A DNA stretch of 19,482 nt from Gonium pectorale (taxonomy: Eukaryota > Chlorophyta > Chlorophyceae > Chlamydomonadales > Volvocaceae), in NCBI GenBank assembly GCA_001584585.1, contig LSYV01000089.1, positions 63,123-82,604 of the forward strand, written 5' to 3'. A model generated the notes under the pieces. The model made no database searches. It saw only the letters and a list, made by a program, of their open reading frames with translations, and was not told where the DNA came from. Numbering within the stretch: the first letter of the stretch is position 1; every line of letters begins with the position of its first letter. The position numbers and the translations under genes are program-made. Of the stretch, positions 7,948 to 18,494 are shown one piece after another.

Positions 7948-10218
7948 ATGGATACGCTGTTGACCACTACATGTATCCTCATAGTGCTGCAAGTGGCGCT
8001 ATCCGCAAGTAAGACGAAGTCCCGTTCCGGAAACCAGCCCGCACGCGGACACTGTTACTGACGCTGAACACATCCCCCTGCAGCCGTGAAGAACGATGGC
8101 AACTGGGGCGGGTTGCCTGACAAATTGGCTGGGAATGCCTTGGTCATGGTGGGTCCAGCGCGGGGGAAGCCGGGTCGACCACAAGCGGGCAATTTGGTTC
8201 GCGTCCGTTTGAAGGGTAGAGTGTCCCAGACTAAAGGGAGACGCGCGCGGGGACCCAAACACGGGTTATCAATGGCACTCGGCGGGACTTTTCGACCCGT
8301 GTCCCTTCGCATCCCTGCAAATTGTGCCAGAGTGACATCCCCTTCCCCACACGCCCTTCCTGGCCCTGCGCAGCACCACGAGGCCAATGACGACTTCGAG
8401 GAAGATGCGACGCCGTGGGTCCAGCAGGTAGGGCCCACCTCGGGTTGCGCCGCGGTGCGCACAGCGGGGTTTGCCGCCGCCCGGCGCGCGCGAGTTTGCT
8501 TTTTTTCATTGCGCCAACAAGCGGGCCACACTAACATTCCAACAAGCACCCATCGCCCCATGTACTGACCGCGACGCCACTCCCCGGCAGGTCGGGCTCC
8601 ATCCCCGTGCCTATTACTTCCACAACTTCCTCACCAAGGCGGAGCGCGGGCACCTGGTGAAGCTGGCGGCCCCAAAGCTCAAGCGCTCGACCGTCGTGGG
8701 CCAGAAGGGCGAGGGCGTGGTTGATGAGATCCGCACCAGCTACGGCATGTTCATCCGCCGCATGGCCGACCCCGTGGTGGCTCGCATCGAGAGGCGCATC
8801 TCCCTATGGACACATCTGCCGGTTGAGCACCAGGAGGACATCCAGGTGAGGCCCGGGGTATATGCGCGTCCACCCGGATGGCACTTTGCAAGGATGGACG
8901 GGAGCACGGGACCTTTCTCTGCAGCAGCAACAGCTCGCAATCGCCCACGGTCTCGTACAACAAGAGAGGGTGGATGCCGTGTCAGGTGCAGAGTGTGGCT
9001 GGGCGTTTGGCGATTAAGCGCTAGCAGCGGTGGCCTGGCGCAACACAATATACATGTTCGTGCATGGTTCGCCCCGTACTGCGTAATGAGTAATGCGTAC
9101 TGAGTAGAGCCTCCGGTCCGCGTCCGCGATGCGCTTCTATCGAACGCACGCACAGACCGACGCGCCGTCGTTAGAAGCCAGCGCCGCTGGTGATGCTGCA
9201 GCGCGTGTTTCCGCCGGAAATCTGTGTACAAAAGGCCCTGACGCTGCCCGCCGGGCCACCGTTGTGGGCCACACTGCCTCCCCTCTCCGCAGGTGCTGCG
9301 CTATGCGCACGGCCAGACCTATGGCGCGCACTACGACTCGGGCGCCTCCTCCGACCACGTGGGCCCCAAGTGGCGCCTGGCCACCTTCCTGATGTACCTG
9401 TCGGACGTGGAGGAGGGCGGCGAGACGGCCTTCCCCCAGGGCAGCGTGTGGTACGACCCCGAGATCCCAAAGAGCATGGGCCCCGTCTCGGATTGCGCTC
9501 GAGGCCACGTTGCTGCCAAGCCCAAGGCCGGCGACGCGGTGCTCTTCTACTCGTTCTACCCCAACAACACCATGGACCCAGCCGCCATGCACACCGGCTG
9601 CCCCGTCATCAAGGGGATCAAATGGGCGGCGCCCGTCTGGGTGAGTCGGCGGGGAGGCGGCTGGTGCCTGGGGCATGGGCTTTGGTGGAGCGGTGGCGGA
9701 TTTTCGCTTGCATCATCATTGGAGCTTGCAACGCATTTCATGTCGGTTGGGTCTCAGGGTTAGGGAGACAGGCGGCGGTTTGCAGTGCTGCGCTCTCTCC
9801 GCTGGCGTGGTGCCCTTTGCGTTTGGGGCGCGCCCGTGCCCAACTCCTGCTCCCTTTTCCTCCTCCCCTCTTGCAGATGCACGACATTCCTTTCCGGCCC
9901 GCCGAGATCGCCAATGGTGTGCAGCTCAACGTTGACCGCGACCCGGACGCTGGCGGCTGCGTGGACACGCACCCGCGCTGCGCCGAGTGGGCAGCTGCCG
10001 GCGAGTGCGTCAACAACAAGGCCTACATGGCGGGGGGGGCCAGCAGCCTGGGCGCGTGTCGCAAGAGCTGCAAGACCTGCGAGGCGTGCCGCAGCGGCGA
10101 CATGGACTGCATCAACCGCAACCGCGAGCGCGGCGGCTACTGGAAGCTGAACAAGGATGAGCTGGAGTGGCTGGGCGCGGGCGACCTGTGGCAGGAGGAC
10201 CAGTCGCCGGAGCTCTAG
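7948..10218 (+). CDS. Secreted prolyl 4-hydroxylase with C-terminal ShKT domain (copy 2)
   Basis: Six exons in phase: 7948-8008, 8084-8148, 8374-8427, 8591-8845, 9293-9640, 9877-10218, giving 374 residues. Exons 1, 3, 4, 5 and 6 have exactly the lengths of those in copy 1 (61, 54, 255, 348, 342 nt); exon 2 is 65 instead of 59 nt. Exon 1 is a signal peptide ([20 protein letters not shown]) that shares little sequence with copy 1. Active-site residues are all kept: H158, D160, H245, K255. The six residues at 163-168, just after the HxD, are ASSDHV instead of DKSNEP. Exon 6 carries the same six-Cys ShKT domain and the GGYWKLNK...GDLW tail. Presumed role is the same, proline hydroxylation of secreted wall proteins, perhaps with a different substrate preference (inference). 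The second half of exon 4 and most of exon 5 are far closer to copy 1 than the rest, suggesting gene conversion. Confidence 0.95.
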
Positions 10219-11084
10219 AGCGGTGGTGCGGCCTTGGGCTGTGCTAGTTTGTAGCTATGGTGGCCGCGCCGACGCGGCGAGTGGGGTAGTCGGGCCCCTC
10301 TAGCGTCACGTTAGAAAGTACCCACAGTAGGTAGACAAGGATGGTCTGGCCCTTTTAGTAAATAGAGGATCCTGGTTGATCGTTTGCAAGAGGGCGAGGT
10401 AGGCCTGCCGCCCTGCTGCACGACTCCTGCGTGGGCCTTTAGGTAGCTGTGTGGTGTCGAGAGTGTATTACCGCCACGTGCTCACAACTCAGTGCATCCA
10501 TCCATCGTGGTGCAGCCTGCATTGGGGCATGACTAGTGTGTACGTACTGCACCTGCATCGGTGCTCATGCCCAGTTTGGTTTCTCCTCTTGGACCTGACT
10601 TGGACACCGCCGCCCGCTGGATAAGGGTGGCGGCGGCGATGATGTGGTGGTGTTGGTGGCAGCTCCCAGACGTGTCGATATTGGCACATGGGAGAATGCG
10701 ATGGTTCAAGTGACAGCAGCGTGCTGGTGGCTGTTTGCTTGAAGGCTCAGGGAACATGGTTAGACATGGTAAGACGCTCATTCTTTGCACGCGCTGCAAA
10801 CTGCTGTTACTTGGCGATGCCTCCGATACTCCCGAGGCTTATATTCATACCTGACTTTGGGCTTGACTTATGCGGTGACAATGTGTGTATTGATGCATGG
10901 TTTTACTATTTTTCTATCAGCACAATCATCATCACAGCATGATAAGTGCGAATAAACAAACACATGCGTGATGTGGGGGTGTGAGGGTGGAGGGTTTGGC
11001 GCTTTTGCAAGCCACGTTTTTGCTGCCCACGTGGCTGGATCAACACGGATGTTGCTGCCAGCTGGGCACCGGATCAGGCGTCCA

Positions 11085-11089
11085 TGTAA
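11085..11089 (+). terminator. TGTAA, candidate polyadenylation signal for prolyl hydroxylase copy 2
   Basis: First plus-strand TGTAA I find after the stop at 10216-10218, about 870 nt downstream. The length is acceptable for a volvocine 3' UTR; assignment is by position. Confidence 0.45.
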
Positions 11090-11136
11090 AGGGCAGATGA
11101 ACACGATGTTCCACGAATGCACCTCGCGGCTGTACG

Positions 11137-11141
11137 TTACA
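11137..11141 (-). terminator. TGTAA (reverse strand), alternative polyadenylation signal for the GNAT gene
   Basis: Reads ttaca on the plus strand, 28 bp beyond the nearer signal at 11165-11169. It could serve as an alternative site. Confidence 0.4.
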
Positions 11142-11164
11142 GGTCGCACGCCCGTCAGGCCAGG

Positions 11165-11169
11165 TTACA
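11165..11169 (-). terminator. TGTAA (reverse strand), candidate polyadenylation signal for the GNAT gene
   Basis: Reads ttaca on the plus strand, about 185 nt past the stop codon at 11355-11353. This is a typical distance for an algal nuclear gene. Confidence 0.55.
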
Positions 11170-11352
11170 CGACTCGAGTGTCCACCACCGGTATCCATTC
11201 CATACCGGCACCCAGTGCGCTAGTCGGCAGCCCGCCAGCGGCGGCCGACACTGTGCCCAGCCCGCAGGGTGCAAGCTTTGGGGAGTGGAGTTCGGACTTG
11301 GCTACCGTAGCAATAAAAAGCACATGCACGGCATGGCCATGGATTGGGCCCG

Positions 11353-14167
11353 CTACCGCACGAGCTGCTTTGCCAGCAACAGGCGGCGCGGCCTCTGCAG
11401 CGACCTTGCAAAGCCCTCCGACTCCGTCTGCTCCACCTGCGTGCGCACCCCACCGGTCAGGGCTCACATGTCGGCGGGCCGTTGCCGTGCGCGCGGCCAA
11501 GACCACCGCAGGCCGCACATCGCGTCCGTAGCTGCGTCCTTTGTGCGCGTCCGTACCCTTTACGCCCCTGTAATGCCCGTACACATGGGCTGGCCCAGGC
11601 CCACGGGCGCTGTTGCTTGGGTGCCATGCAGTGCGCCGCAACGAGGACGATTGAGAAAGGGTCGCTGCATCCCACCTGCCCGTCGCCGCCACGGTCGAAA
11701 CCACCACCGCCCTTGGAAGCCAGTGGTGGCGTCGAGTGCCGCGTAGCAGGAGACCGTCTCCTGCTCCCCTCACCTGGAATCCCATGGACCCGCAGTAGAG
11801 CCCCACCGCGGGAGCGTTGTCGGCCACCACGTGGACGTACAGCTGCTCCACGCCTGGGGGCGGCAGCACCCGACAAGAGGGGAGCGCGAGGGCCCTGGGC
11901 GTGCGTTTACGAAAAAGCAGTACGCCATGTGTCGCCTATTGCAGTACACCTTCCCGGGGGGCATGGGACAGCATATCCGCATGCAACGGCACGAGGATGC
12001 CGCACGCCGCTCCCGCAGCTCTTTTTCACACAACTGAAAGGACAGGGCTCCTCCCGGCATGTCGCACACGCCCCAAGCCCCCCAGCGCACCCTTGCCCGC
12101 CGCAGCCGCCTCCGCTGCGCGCAGCAGCGCCCGCGCCACCCCAAGCCGCCGAGCTGCCGGCGCCACGCACACGTTGCTCAGGTAGGCGCGGCGGGTCCGC
12201 GGGTCGGCCTGTCGGGTTGTGATGGCGGTGTGCGTGCGAGCGAGCGCCAACGGAGGTGGATACCGTGCAGGGTATTTTCATACGGTAGCTGCCGGCCCCG
12301 CAACCCCACCAGGCAAGATGACATTGGACCGGAAGCCCACCAGGGCCCGACCACCTCGGCCAGGGATCCTGGCTGTCGTTGCCTCCAGGACGGTAAAGAC
12401 GGATGCGGTCTCGGGAGTCCAAACGTGGGTGGAAGCGCGGTACACGTCGCGGCTCGCGCAACATGCCCGTACCCGCCCCTTTCCTGCGGTTCCGGCTGGC
12501 GACTGCTCCACTGCCACTACGTCCTGGCGCTTTCTTACCCAGACCCAAAAAATGTCTCGCACGCGTCACGCACCAACGATAACGAGGTAAAGTTCCACGA
12601 GTCCAGACGAAAGCAAAGAACAAAGCAGTGTTTTTTAAAGCACTAAAACCGCCCAATACTCTGCCGCCTTTGGCCCCACCACCGACCACCCCACCTGCGG
12701 CAGCCGGCCGATGAGCTCCTCGGAAGGCAGCGCCGCCCCCACATTTAGATCAAGGGACCCCACCACCAGCCGTCGACGCCTCCGGCCCGGCTGCGCCCCA
12801 TCCGCGCCGCTGCACCCCGCGCCGCCGACACCACCGCTGCCCCCGGTGGCGGCTGCGGTCTCTGCCGGCAGCTGCGCCGAGGCATCCAGACTGGACCGCA
12901 GCTCGGCTAGCAGCTCGCTACGGGAACCGGCTACGGCGCCGCCAACGCCAGCGGCAGCGTCTCCTGGGTCAACGTCGTCCTCCACCGTCGCGATGAAGCA
13001 CGTCACGTCCAGCTCCTTGTACGCCTCGTCTCGTCCTGGCGGTTGCGTGAAAGGCATGGGGATTGCAGGGCATGGGCTCATAACGGGCGGCCCAAGCGTG
13101 CCCCGCGGTGGCCCGGGGAGCTGGACGAAGGTGCCAGGCACATGCCGTGGTGCTGTCCCTTGCGAGCTACGACGAAAATAAAGGGAGGAACCCTGATGAA
13201 GAAGCTGCATGCCCCAAATCAGCACCCCGCCCGCCTGTGTGACTCACCAGACCGCAATCCGCTCTTGCGGCGGCCCGTCGCCGGCCCATACCACGACACC
13301 TAGCCGACCCACGCCTCCGACCCTGCCGCCGACACGCCGGCCCCACCCACCCTGCACCTTGGCCGTCACAGCCTCCCACTCCGCGTCGGCCTTCATCCTC
13401 CGGTGCGACTGCGGAGCAGGGCAGGCAGGTCCCAACGTGGCCGCTCTTAGGTGCTCTACCCCTAGTCCTCGGGTGCACGCTCCAAACCCCGACCGCCAGA
13501 CTGTGTATCGGAGGCCATTTCAGAGCTCAGGCAGCCCGCAGTGCTGGAGCGACCCGTGTGCGAGGTCCGCTCGGATCTGCGGGTACTGTGGCTAGCTGCT
13601 CTGCTGGCGCCGGCATCCACCGCCAATCCCGCGACCCTCGCAATAACCCACCCGTGCGGCAAACTCGCTGCGCCCCTCCGGGTAGGAGTAGAAGGAGATG
13701 GCGCGAAGGTAGGCAGCGCCGCGCAGCTCAGCGGCGCTGCCCGCCTCCTGGACCTCGACAGACAGGGAGCGGGGGGACTGAGGGGCCGGCACCGCCGCTG
13801 CCTGCGCTGCGGTTTCCCTGGTGACGGCAGCAGGAACAGGAGCCGGAGCAGCACTGGCGCCCGTCCACCGCCGGCCTGGTTCCTGTCGTCGGCAGGCCTG
13901 CCTGCCTGTGCCAGGTGAGCCACCGAGTGTATGCATCAAGGCGCTCGGCACAGGGCCCATCAGCCATGCCGCGGCGCGCGGGCATCTGCAGGGCTTGGCG
14001 CCGGTCAGCGCTGCACCTCCGCTGAGGGGTGTACGGACAGCATGCTGGCGCGCGCTGCGCGCACCCTTCAGCGCCGCAACCCCTCCGGCGCTGACTCTGG
14101 CGAGGCAGCGGGTCGGCTGCCCAGGGCTCGTGCAGGCTACGCTGCAGGGTTGAGGCCGAGCCTCCAT
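11353..14167 (-). CDS. GNAT-family N-acetyltransferase, probably chloroplast-targeted
   Basis: Reverse-strand exons: 14167-13652, 13408-13351, 13035-12695, 12208-12091, 11853-11774, 11436-11353, about 398 residues, all joins in phase. Exon 1 has an Arg/Ala/Ser-rich transit-like N-terminus and then EVQEAGSAAELRGAAYLRAI. Exons 2-3 join as AKVQG|RDEAYKELDVTCFIATV, then a Gly/Ala-rich low-complexity insert and RRLVVGSLDLNVG. Exon 4 holds GNAT motif A, YLSNVCVAPAARRLGVARAL, with RRLGVA (about residues 325-330) as the R/QxxGxG/A acetyl-CoA loop. Exon 5 holds the C-terminal strand LYVHVVADNAPAVGLYCGSM, and exon 6 ends RPRRLLLAKQLVR-stop. This is the plant/algal plastid GNAT type, which acetylates protein lysines and N-termini using acetyl-CoA; the substrate here is unknown. 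The start is uncertain: an in-frame ATG at 14245 would add 26 residues, and a further intron within exon 1 is possible. Confidence 0.9.
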
Positions 14168-14476
14168 TGTGAAGGCCCGCGGGTGCACGCAAGACGCTGA
14201 GAGCGTATGAACCCGGCGGACAAGTGTACACTGTGCTATACACAAAATTCAGCGCACACAAGCCCCTCGAGACGAAACTCGCAGCTGCTCCAGAACCGCT
14301 GCTCCAGAGCCACTGAACGCGCGTGAACGCTGTCAATTATGTCAACGCTATCACTTGCAAGCAGATAAGCGTGTATACTTCAATATTATTTCTATAATCT
14401 GCACATCAACCTTCACGGCCTTGCGGTTCTCTCTCATCGTTTACGTTAACGCTATAGTTAATAAGTACAAAATTGA
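14168..14476. promoter_or_regulatory. Putative bidirectional promoter between the GNAT gene and the RPA34-like gene
   Basis: Head-to-head start codons are only about 0.3 kb apart (0.23 kb if the GNAT ATG is at 14245). The sequence from about 14330 to 14475 is markedly AT-rich compared with its surroundings, including caatattatttctataatc and gttaacgctatagttaataa. Promoter function is inferred from geometry and base composition. Confidence 0.55.
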
Positions 14477-16806
14477 ATGGACGGTGCTGGTAAAAAGAAG
14501 CGCAAGTCGGCGGCGGCGGGCGATGCCGGAGCGCCGCGTCAGGGGCAAGTACGCTTCGCCGAGGAAGAGCGGCCAGCAAAGCGTCGGTAAGAGAACTCAT
14601 CTCGAGCGCCCTTCGGCCCCGGCCCGCTGACGGTCGGCATACGACGAGCGACTGGCGACCCGTGTCTGCGTGGGGACCGTGTTTAACATGCGGGGCGCTG
14701 AGCAATGCAACGCGCCCCTGCGTTGCTATAGGTACGTCGTGCCGGATGGGTTCGCACCGGTCCGGCAGCCGTGCGTGGTGGAGCCCGCGGAGGTGGCGGC
14801 CGGGCGGCAGGAGCTGTGGCTGATACAGCTGCCCACTCAGAAAGTGAGCTTGGGGGGGGGGGTACTCTGCTGGTACTGGAGGAAGTCCGCGAGGAGTGCT
14901 ACTGAATTCCCGAATGGACCCACGGGACCGGGGTGCCGGCGAGCCAGTCCGGATGCGTGCCTGTAGTGCGGAAACCGATGAGGGCATTGGTTTAACTTAA
15001 TTGTTTCGGTTCTCCCTCGCATCCGAAACTCCTCCTGGTAGGCGTTACAGATTCTGGGAGCGGCCGGCGATCTGGAGCTAGACCTCCGAACCGGCGCGGA
15101 GCAGGTGGCGGCGTTCCGCGACCGGGATGGTGGGTGCGCCTGCGATCGCTCGGCGGCGCGTGCTGCGTGCCCCCGCCCCCGGGTGCCGTGCTGCATTCGA
15201 GGCGAGGCGCAAAGCCGTCCATCCCGTGTCTTTTTTCATGGGAACAGGGGCAGGCCGGCGCGAGAGGGGCTTGTGCTCCGCGTCTCGCCACGCGTAGGAA
15301 AACGCACGCGGGAAGGGCTCCACCGCACCGATGCCGTTCGATGTCCGTGCCGTCCTTTTGCCGCGCCCCATCGCGCGCTTCACCCATCGGTCGTGCAGGC
15401 ACGTCGTACCGGCTGCTGCCCGAGGCGGGGCTCATGGCCCGGCAGACGCTGGCGGTGTGCCCAACAGACGACCCGGCGGGGATGGCGCAGGTGCGGAGAT
15501 GGCCCTGCCGCTTTGTGCCAATGCGGCCTGGGGGCTGGGACTCAGACTGGGCAAGGCCCCTGCAGGAGAGGAGAGCTGATCATGCACCGGCGCGGAGCCA
15601 TGCCGCCTGGTGACTCGCGAGCCGGCCGCCTGCTCGTCTGGCGCTGCGCGATACGTATCATGCCACGCTGTGGGTTGCGCTGCTTTGGAGCCATTGCTGA
15701 AGATTTAGCAGGCCGCTCGCTGCACTGGGGCGCCGGCAGTGCCTGTGCACACTGCCAACACACACCGTTGTCGCCGGGCGCTCGGTGCGGTCGTCCGGTT
15801 GCGGCCAGAGGGATGGGTTTGCGTGGCGCGGGTGCGCTCGTGCCCATCATACCGCGGCGTCCCGGACAATGGCTCTGCTCCGGCCCCTGCCCCTGCCCCG
15901 ATGGGGTTCACCCTCAGGCGGTGCCCATCGCACGGCGACTGACGCTGGTGCGCTGCGCGGACGCGGACGCGGCCTCCATGGTGACCGCTGTAGTCGGGGA
16001 GGAGGAGGACGAGGCGGCGGCGCTGGCGCGCTTCGACGCGGCGCAAGCGGCTATACACGCGGCACAGCCGGTGGCACCAGGCGGCGCGCCCGTCGTGGCA
16101 GGCGCCGCAAACGGGCACGCGGCTCCAGGCGGCGGCGGCGGCGACGGCGGCGGCGGCGGCAAGGAAAAGGATAAAGGGAAGCGGAAGGATAAGGACAAGG
16201 GGAAGGGCAAGGAGGCCGCGGCTGGCGGCGTTGAGGCGGGCGACAAGCAGGGCAAGGGTCACAAGGAGAAGAGTCGAAAGAGCGATAAGCACAAGACGCC
16301 GATGACGGCGCCGCCGGCGCCTGCGCCGGCCGCAGCGGCGGCGCCGCCGGCGCCCGGGACAGCGCCGCCGGCGGCAGCGGCCGCGCTGACCCCTGGGTCG
16401 GCGCTCGGCGGGCCAGCAAACGGAGCCAAGACAGGCGAGCGCAAGGACAAGAAGGACAAGAAGGAGAAGCACAAAGAGAAGCACAAGGATAAAAAGAAGG
16501 ATAAAAAGGAGAAGGACAAGAAGAAGGACAAGAAGGTGAGATGGGGTATGATGGGGTGGGCGCGGCGCCCGGGTTACGGTAATCGTCGGTTCCAGCCATC
16601 GCCCTCAAAAGAGGGCCCACTTGCGGTGCGAACGGCGTGCCTGGCCAAGCGGCGGTACAGGGACCGGGGCTTCTTGTGACATTTTTTGTCCATTGGCGCT
16701 TGGAGAGGCGCAGCTGACACCACCCGCCGCCCGACGCCACCCATAGGAGAAGAAGGCCAAGAAAGAGAAGAAAGAGTCGTCCGGCTCCGGCTCAGACTCG
16801 GACTAG
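14477..16806 (+). CDS. Lys-rich nuclear protein, probable RPA34.5/PAF49-type RNA polymerase I subunit
   Basis: Six exons in phase: 14477-14586, 14732-14843, 15051-15129, 15399-15490, 15918-16535, 16747-16806, giving 356 residues. Exon 1 has an early basic cluster KKKRK (residues 6-10), an apparent nuclear signal. Exon 2 gives RYVVPDGFAPVRQ and then ELWLIQLPTQK. Exons 3-5 add LELDLRTG, TSYRLLPEAG and AVPIARRLTLVR. The rest of exon 5 is Gly/Ala/Pro-rich with two strongly Lys-rich blocks (about residues 213-250 and 305-350), ending SSGSGSDSD, a possible casein kinase 2 target. The order 'P-x-GF..., (K/E)-LWLI-x-x-P, short beta region, long Lys-rich tail' is that of the Pol I subunit RPA34.5 (yeast) / PAF49-CD3EAP (human), which pairs with RPA49. 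Overall identity would be low, so the call rests on motif order; a generic Lys-rich nucleolar protein is the alternative. It probably shares a promoter with the GNAT gene. Confidence 0.65.
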
Positions 16807-18494
16807 CGGTGTCCCCGACGAGTGTCTGAGCCGCGTGTGGGCCCGCTTGCGAGGACAGTTCGGTCGTGCTGGCGGCTGTTCGGAAATTGAGTGGCTTCCG
16901 CCCATGGGACGCCACGCCGTGAGGGCAGCCTTGCATGTGCCTTCCGTAGCGGAAAGCGTGGCGGCAAATGAAAGTAGTCGCGGGTGTAGGTGCCTCCCCG
17001 TTTAGGGTGTGCCCTGAATCACTTATGTGGCTTCAGGTCGTGCCAATGATAGCATAGCCCTGCATGATCTTTCTGCAGGCGCGAACGGCCCCGGGCAGGC
17101 GCAGCTCCTTTGCATACTCGTGCTGGGACCGAACGCCCTGTTGTGGCGTGGGGAGAGTTGTCTCTGCGGTGGCGCGCGGAACGCGCGCGGTTGGGAACTG
17201 CATTACATGCCTGGTGTGTGCGACGCGGTGGCCGCATGAGCATCCGCAGCGGAAAGGGGGAAGCCTGAGGGCACGGGTCCAGTCCGTTTGCTGTCTATCG
17301 GTATGCGACTGTGTACGGTAGCGTGTGGAATGATGGATTTTTGGAACGTCTCTCGAGCGAGCATTGCCGAGGGCCTGAGGCTCGCCCCGGCATGCAACGC
17401 GTGGACCCCTTGACGCCCCGAGGAGCGGTGCGCACAATGTGGTGTCGTCCCTTTTGAATCCCGAAATGGCTGAAGGCACACTCGCGTGGCCAGTCCCGCC
17501 CATGCCCTGCGAAGACAGCAGCCTGTCCCGCGCTGATGTGCACTTCAGGTTAGACACTGGCAATCGGGGGCTGCGCTGCCCTTTTCCTGCGTCCTACTGC
17601 GCCAGGCTCCTCAGCTACCGCGCCGTAGCTACGCAGTAATACGCTCCGTCCGTGGATTTTGGTGTCAGCAAGGATGCTGGTTATGTCGCAGCCGGCATTT
17701 ATTACAAGGATTACCGAACGTCCTGCGCGGCGTGTCAGCGCGGCACCAGAAGCAGCTGGGTCGCTCACGTCAATTGTCTAAGGCTAAGCAGTCTCGTCAT
17801 GCTCGCAAATAAGCTACCATATCCTAGAATGGCCCATAGGTCATGCATGCCACATGAGCGTCGGACGGGAAAGCACACGTGAAATGGGTCTCTCATCATC
17901 ATCACAGGACCGCACTGCCGTACGCATCTCAGTCTACAGCGTCGCGAGCGCTCCACATACGCCGCATTCGCCCTCGCTCGCGCACTTCCTACCGATTGCA
18001 GTGACCTCAGCACCTCGCGCTCGCGCTCGCGCTGAAGCAGCTCAGCCTATATGCCGCCAGCCGTATCCTGCCACTATCCATCCATCTGCGCGTGGCGCTC
18101 ACGTATCTACATACGTCATCTGCATTCAAGTCATTATTGCATGGCTCCATCGTACCGTAACGGTGTGGTCACAGCCTCAGTATGATATGCACGACACCCA
18201 GGAGGAATATACTGATCTATGCACGACACGTGTGACATTCGTATCTTGCCGAGCGCAAATGGCGCCCCTAACCTGAAGCCTAACCCGCTGCCCCACCCCA
18301 ATATTCGCCATTCGTCCATGCCCCCCCCCCCGGCCTTCGACGAACGTGTAACCTGTAACCTTACCCCAACCGTGCTACGGTACTCTAGATATATACTAAC
18401 GCATGTTCGCATCCTCATCATCTAGCAGTCTCCTACAGCAGGGCAAGCTACGCAATGCTGCATAAGGCCGCATGTACACTCGCGTTGCCCGCTC
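16807..18494. other. Intergenic region between two convergent genes
   Basis: No gene is supported; it should hold the 3' UTRs of the RPA34-like gene (plus) and the proline-rich protein gene (minus). Two TGTAA copies on the plus strand at 18347-18351 and 18354-18358 are far (1.5 kb) from the RPA34-like stop. Reverse-strand TGTAA occurs at 17203-17207 and 17702-17706. Small low-complexity items are (gctcgc)n near 18019-18031 and a run of about 12 C at 18320-18331. Confidence 0.45.

Larger units (their letters stand above)
10219..11352. other. Convergent 3' UTR region of prolyl hydroxylase copy 2 and the GNAT gene
   Basis: No coding exon is supported. The stretch is AT-richer than the flanking exons (for example 10890-10960, with an AATAAA at about 10951). 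It is best read as the long 3' UTR of copy 2 followed by the short 3' UTR of the reverse-strand acetyltransferase. TGTAA signals of opposite strand face each other at 11085-11169. Confidence 0.5.

Noticed and set aside
9190..10218. 342-codon open frame covering the end of hydroxylase copy 2
   Set aside because: It joins the last exon to a wrong-frame reading of exon 5. The catalytic HxD frame is 9293-9640, which splices to 9877.
13251..13350. Longer version of GNAT exon 2 reading to a donor at about 13251 (GTCTG|GTGAGT)
   Set aside because: That donor leaves phase 2, which does not match the next acceptor (phase 1). The donor CAGG|GTGGGT at 13351 matches and gives a sensible join.
15105..16679. 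Single 524-codon open frame in the RPA34-like gene
   Set aside because: It runs through two introns with good splice sites; the spliced model gives a family-like order of motifs with matched phases, so only the Lys-rich part is real coding.
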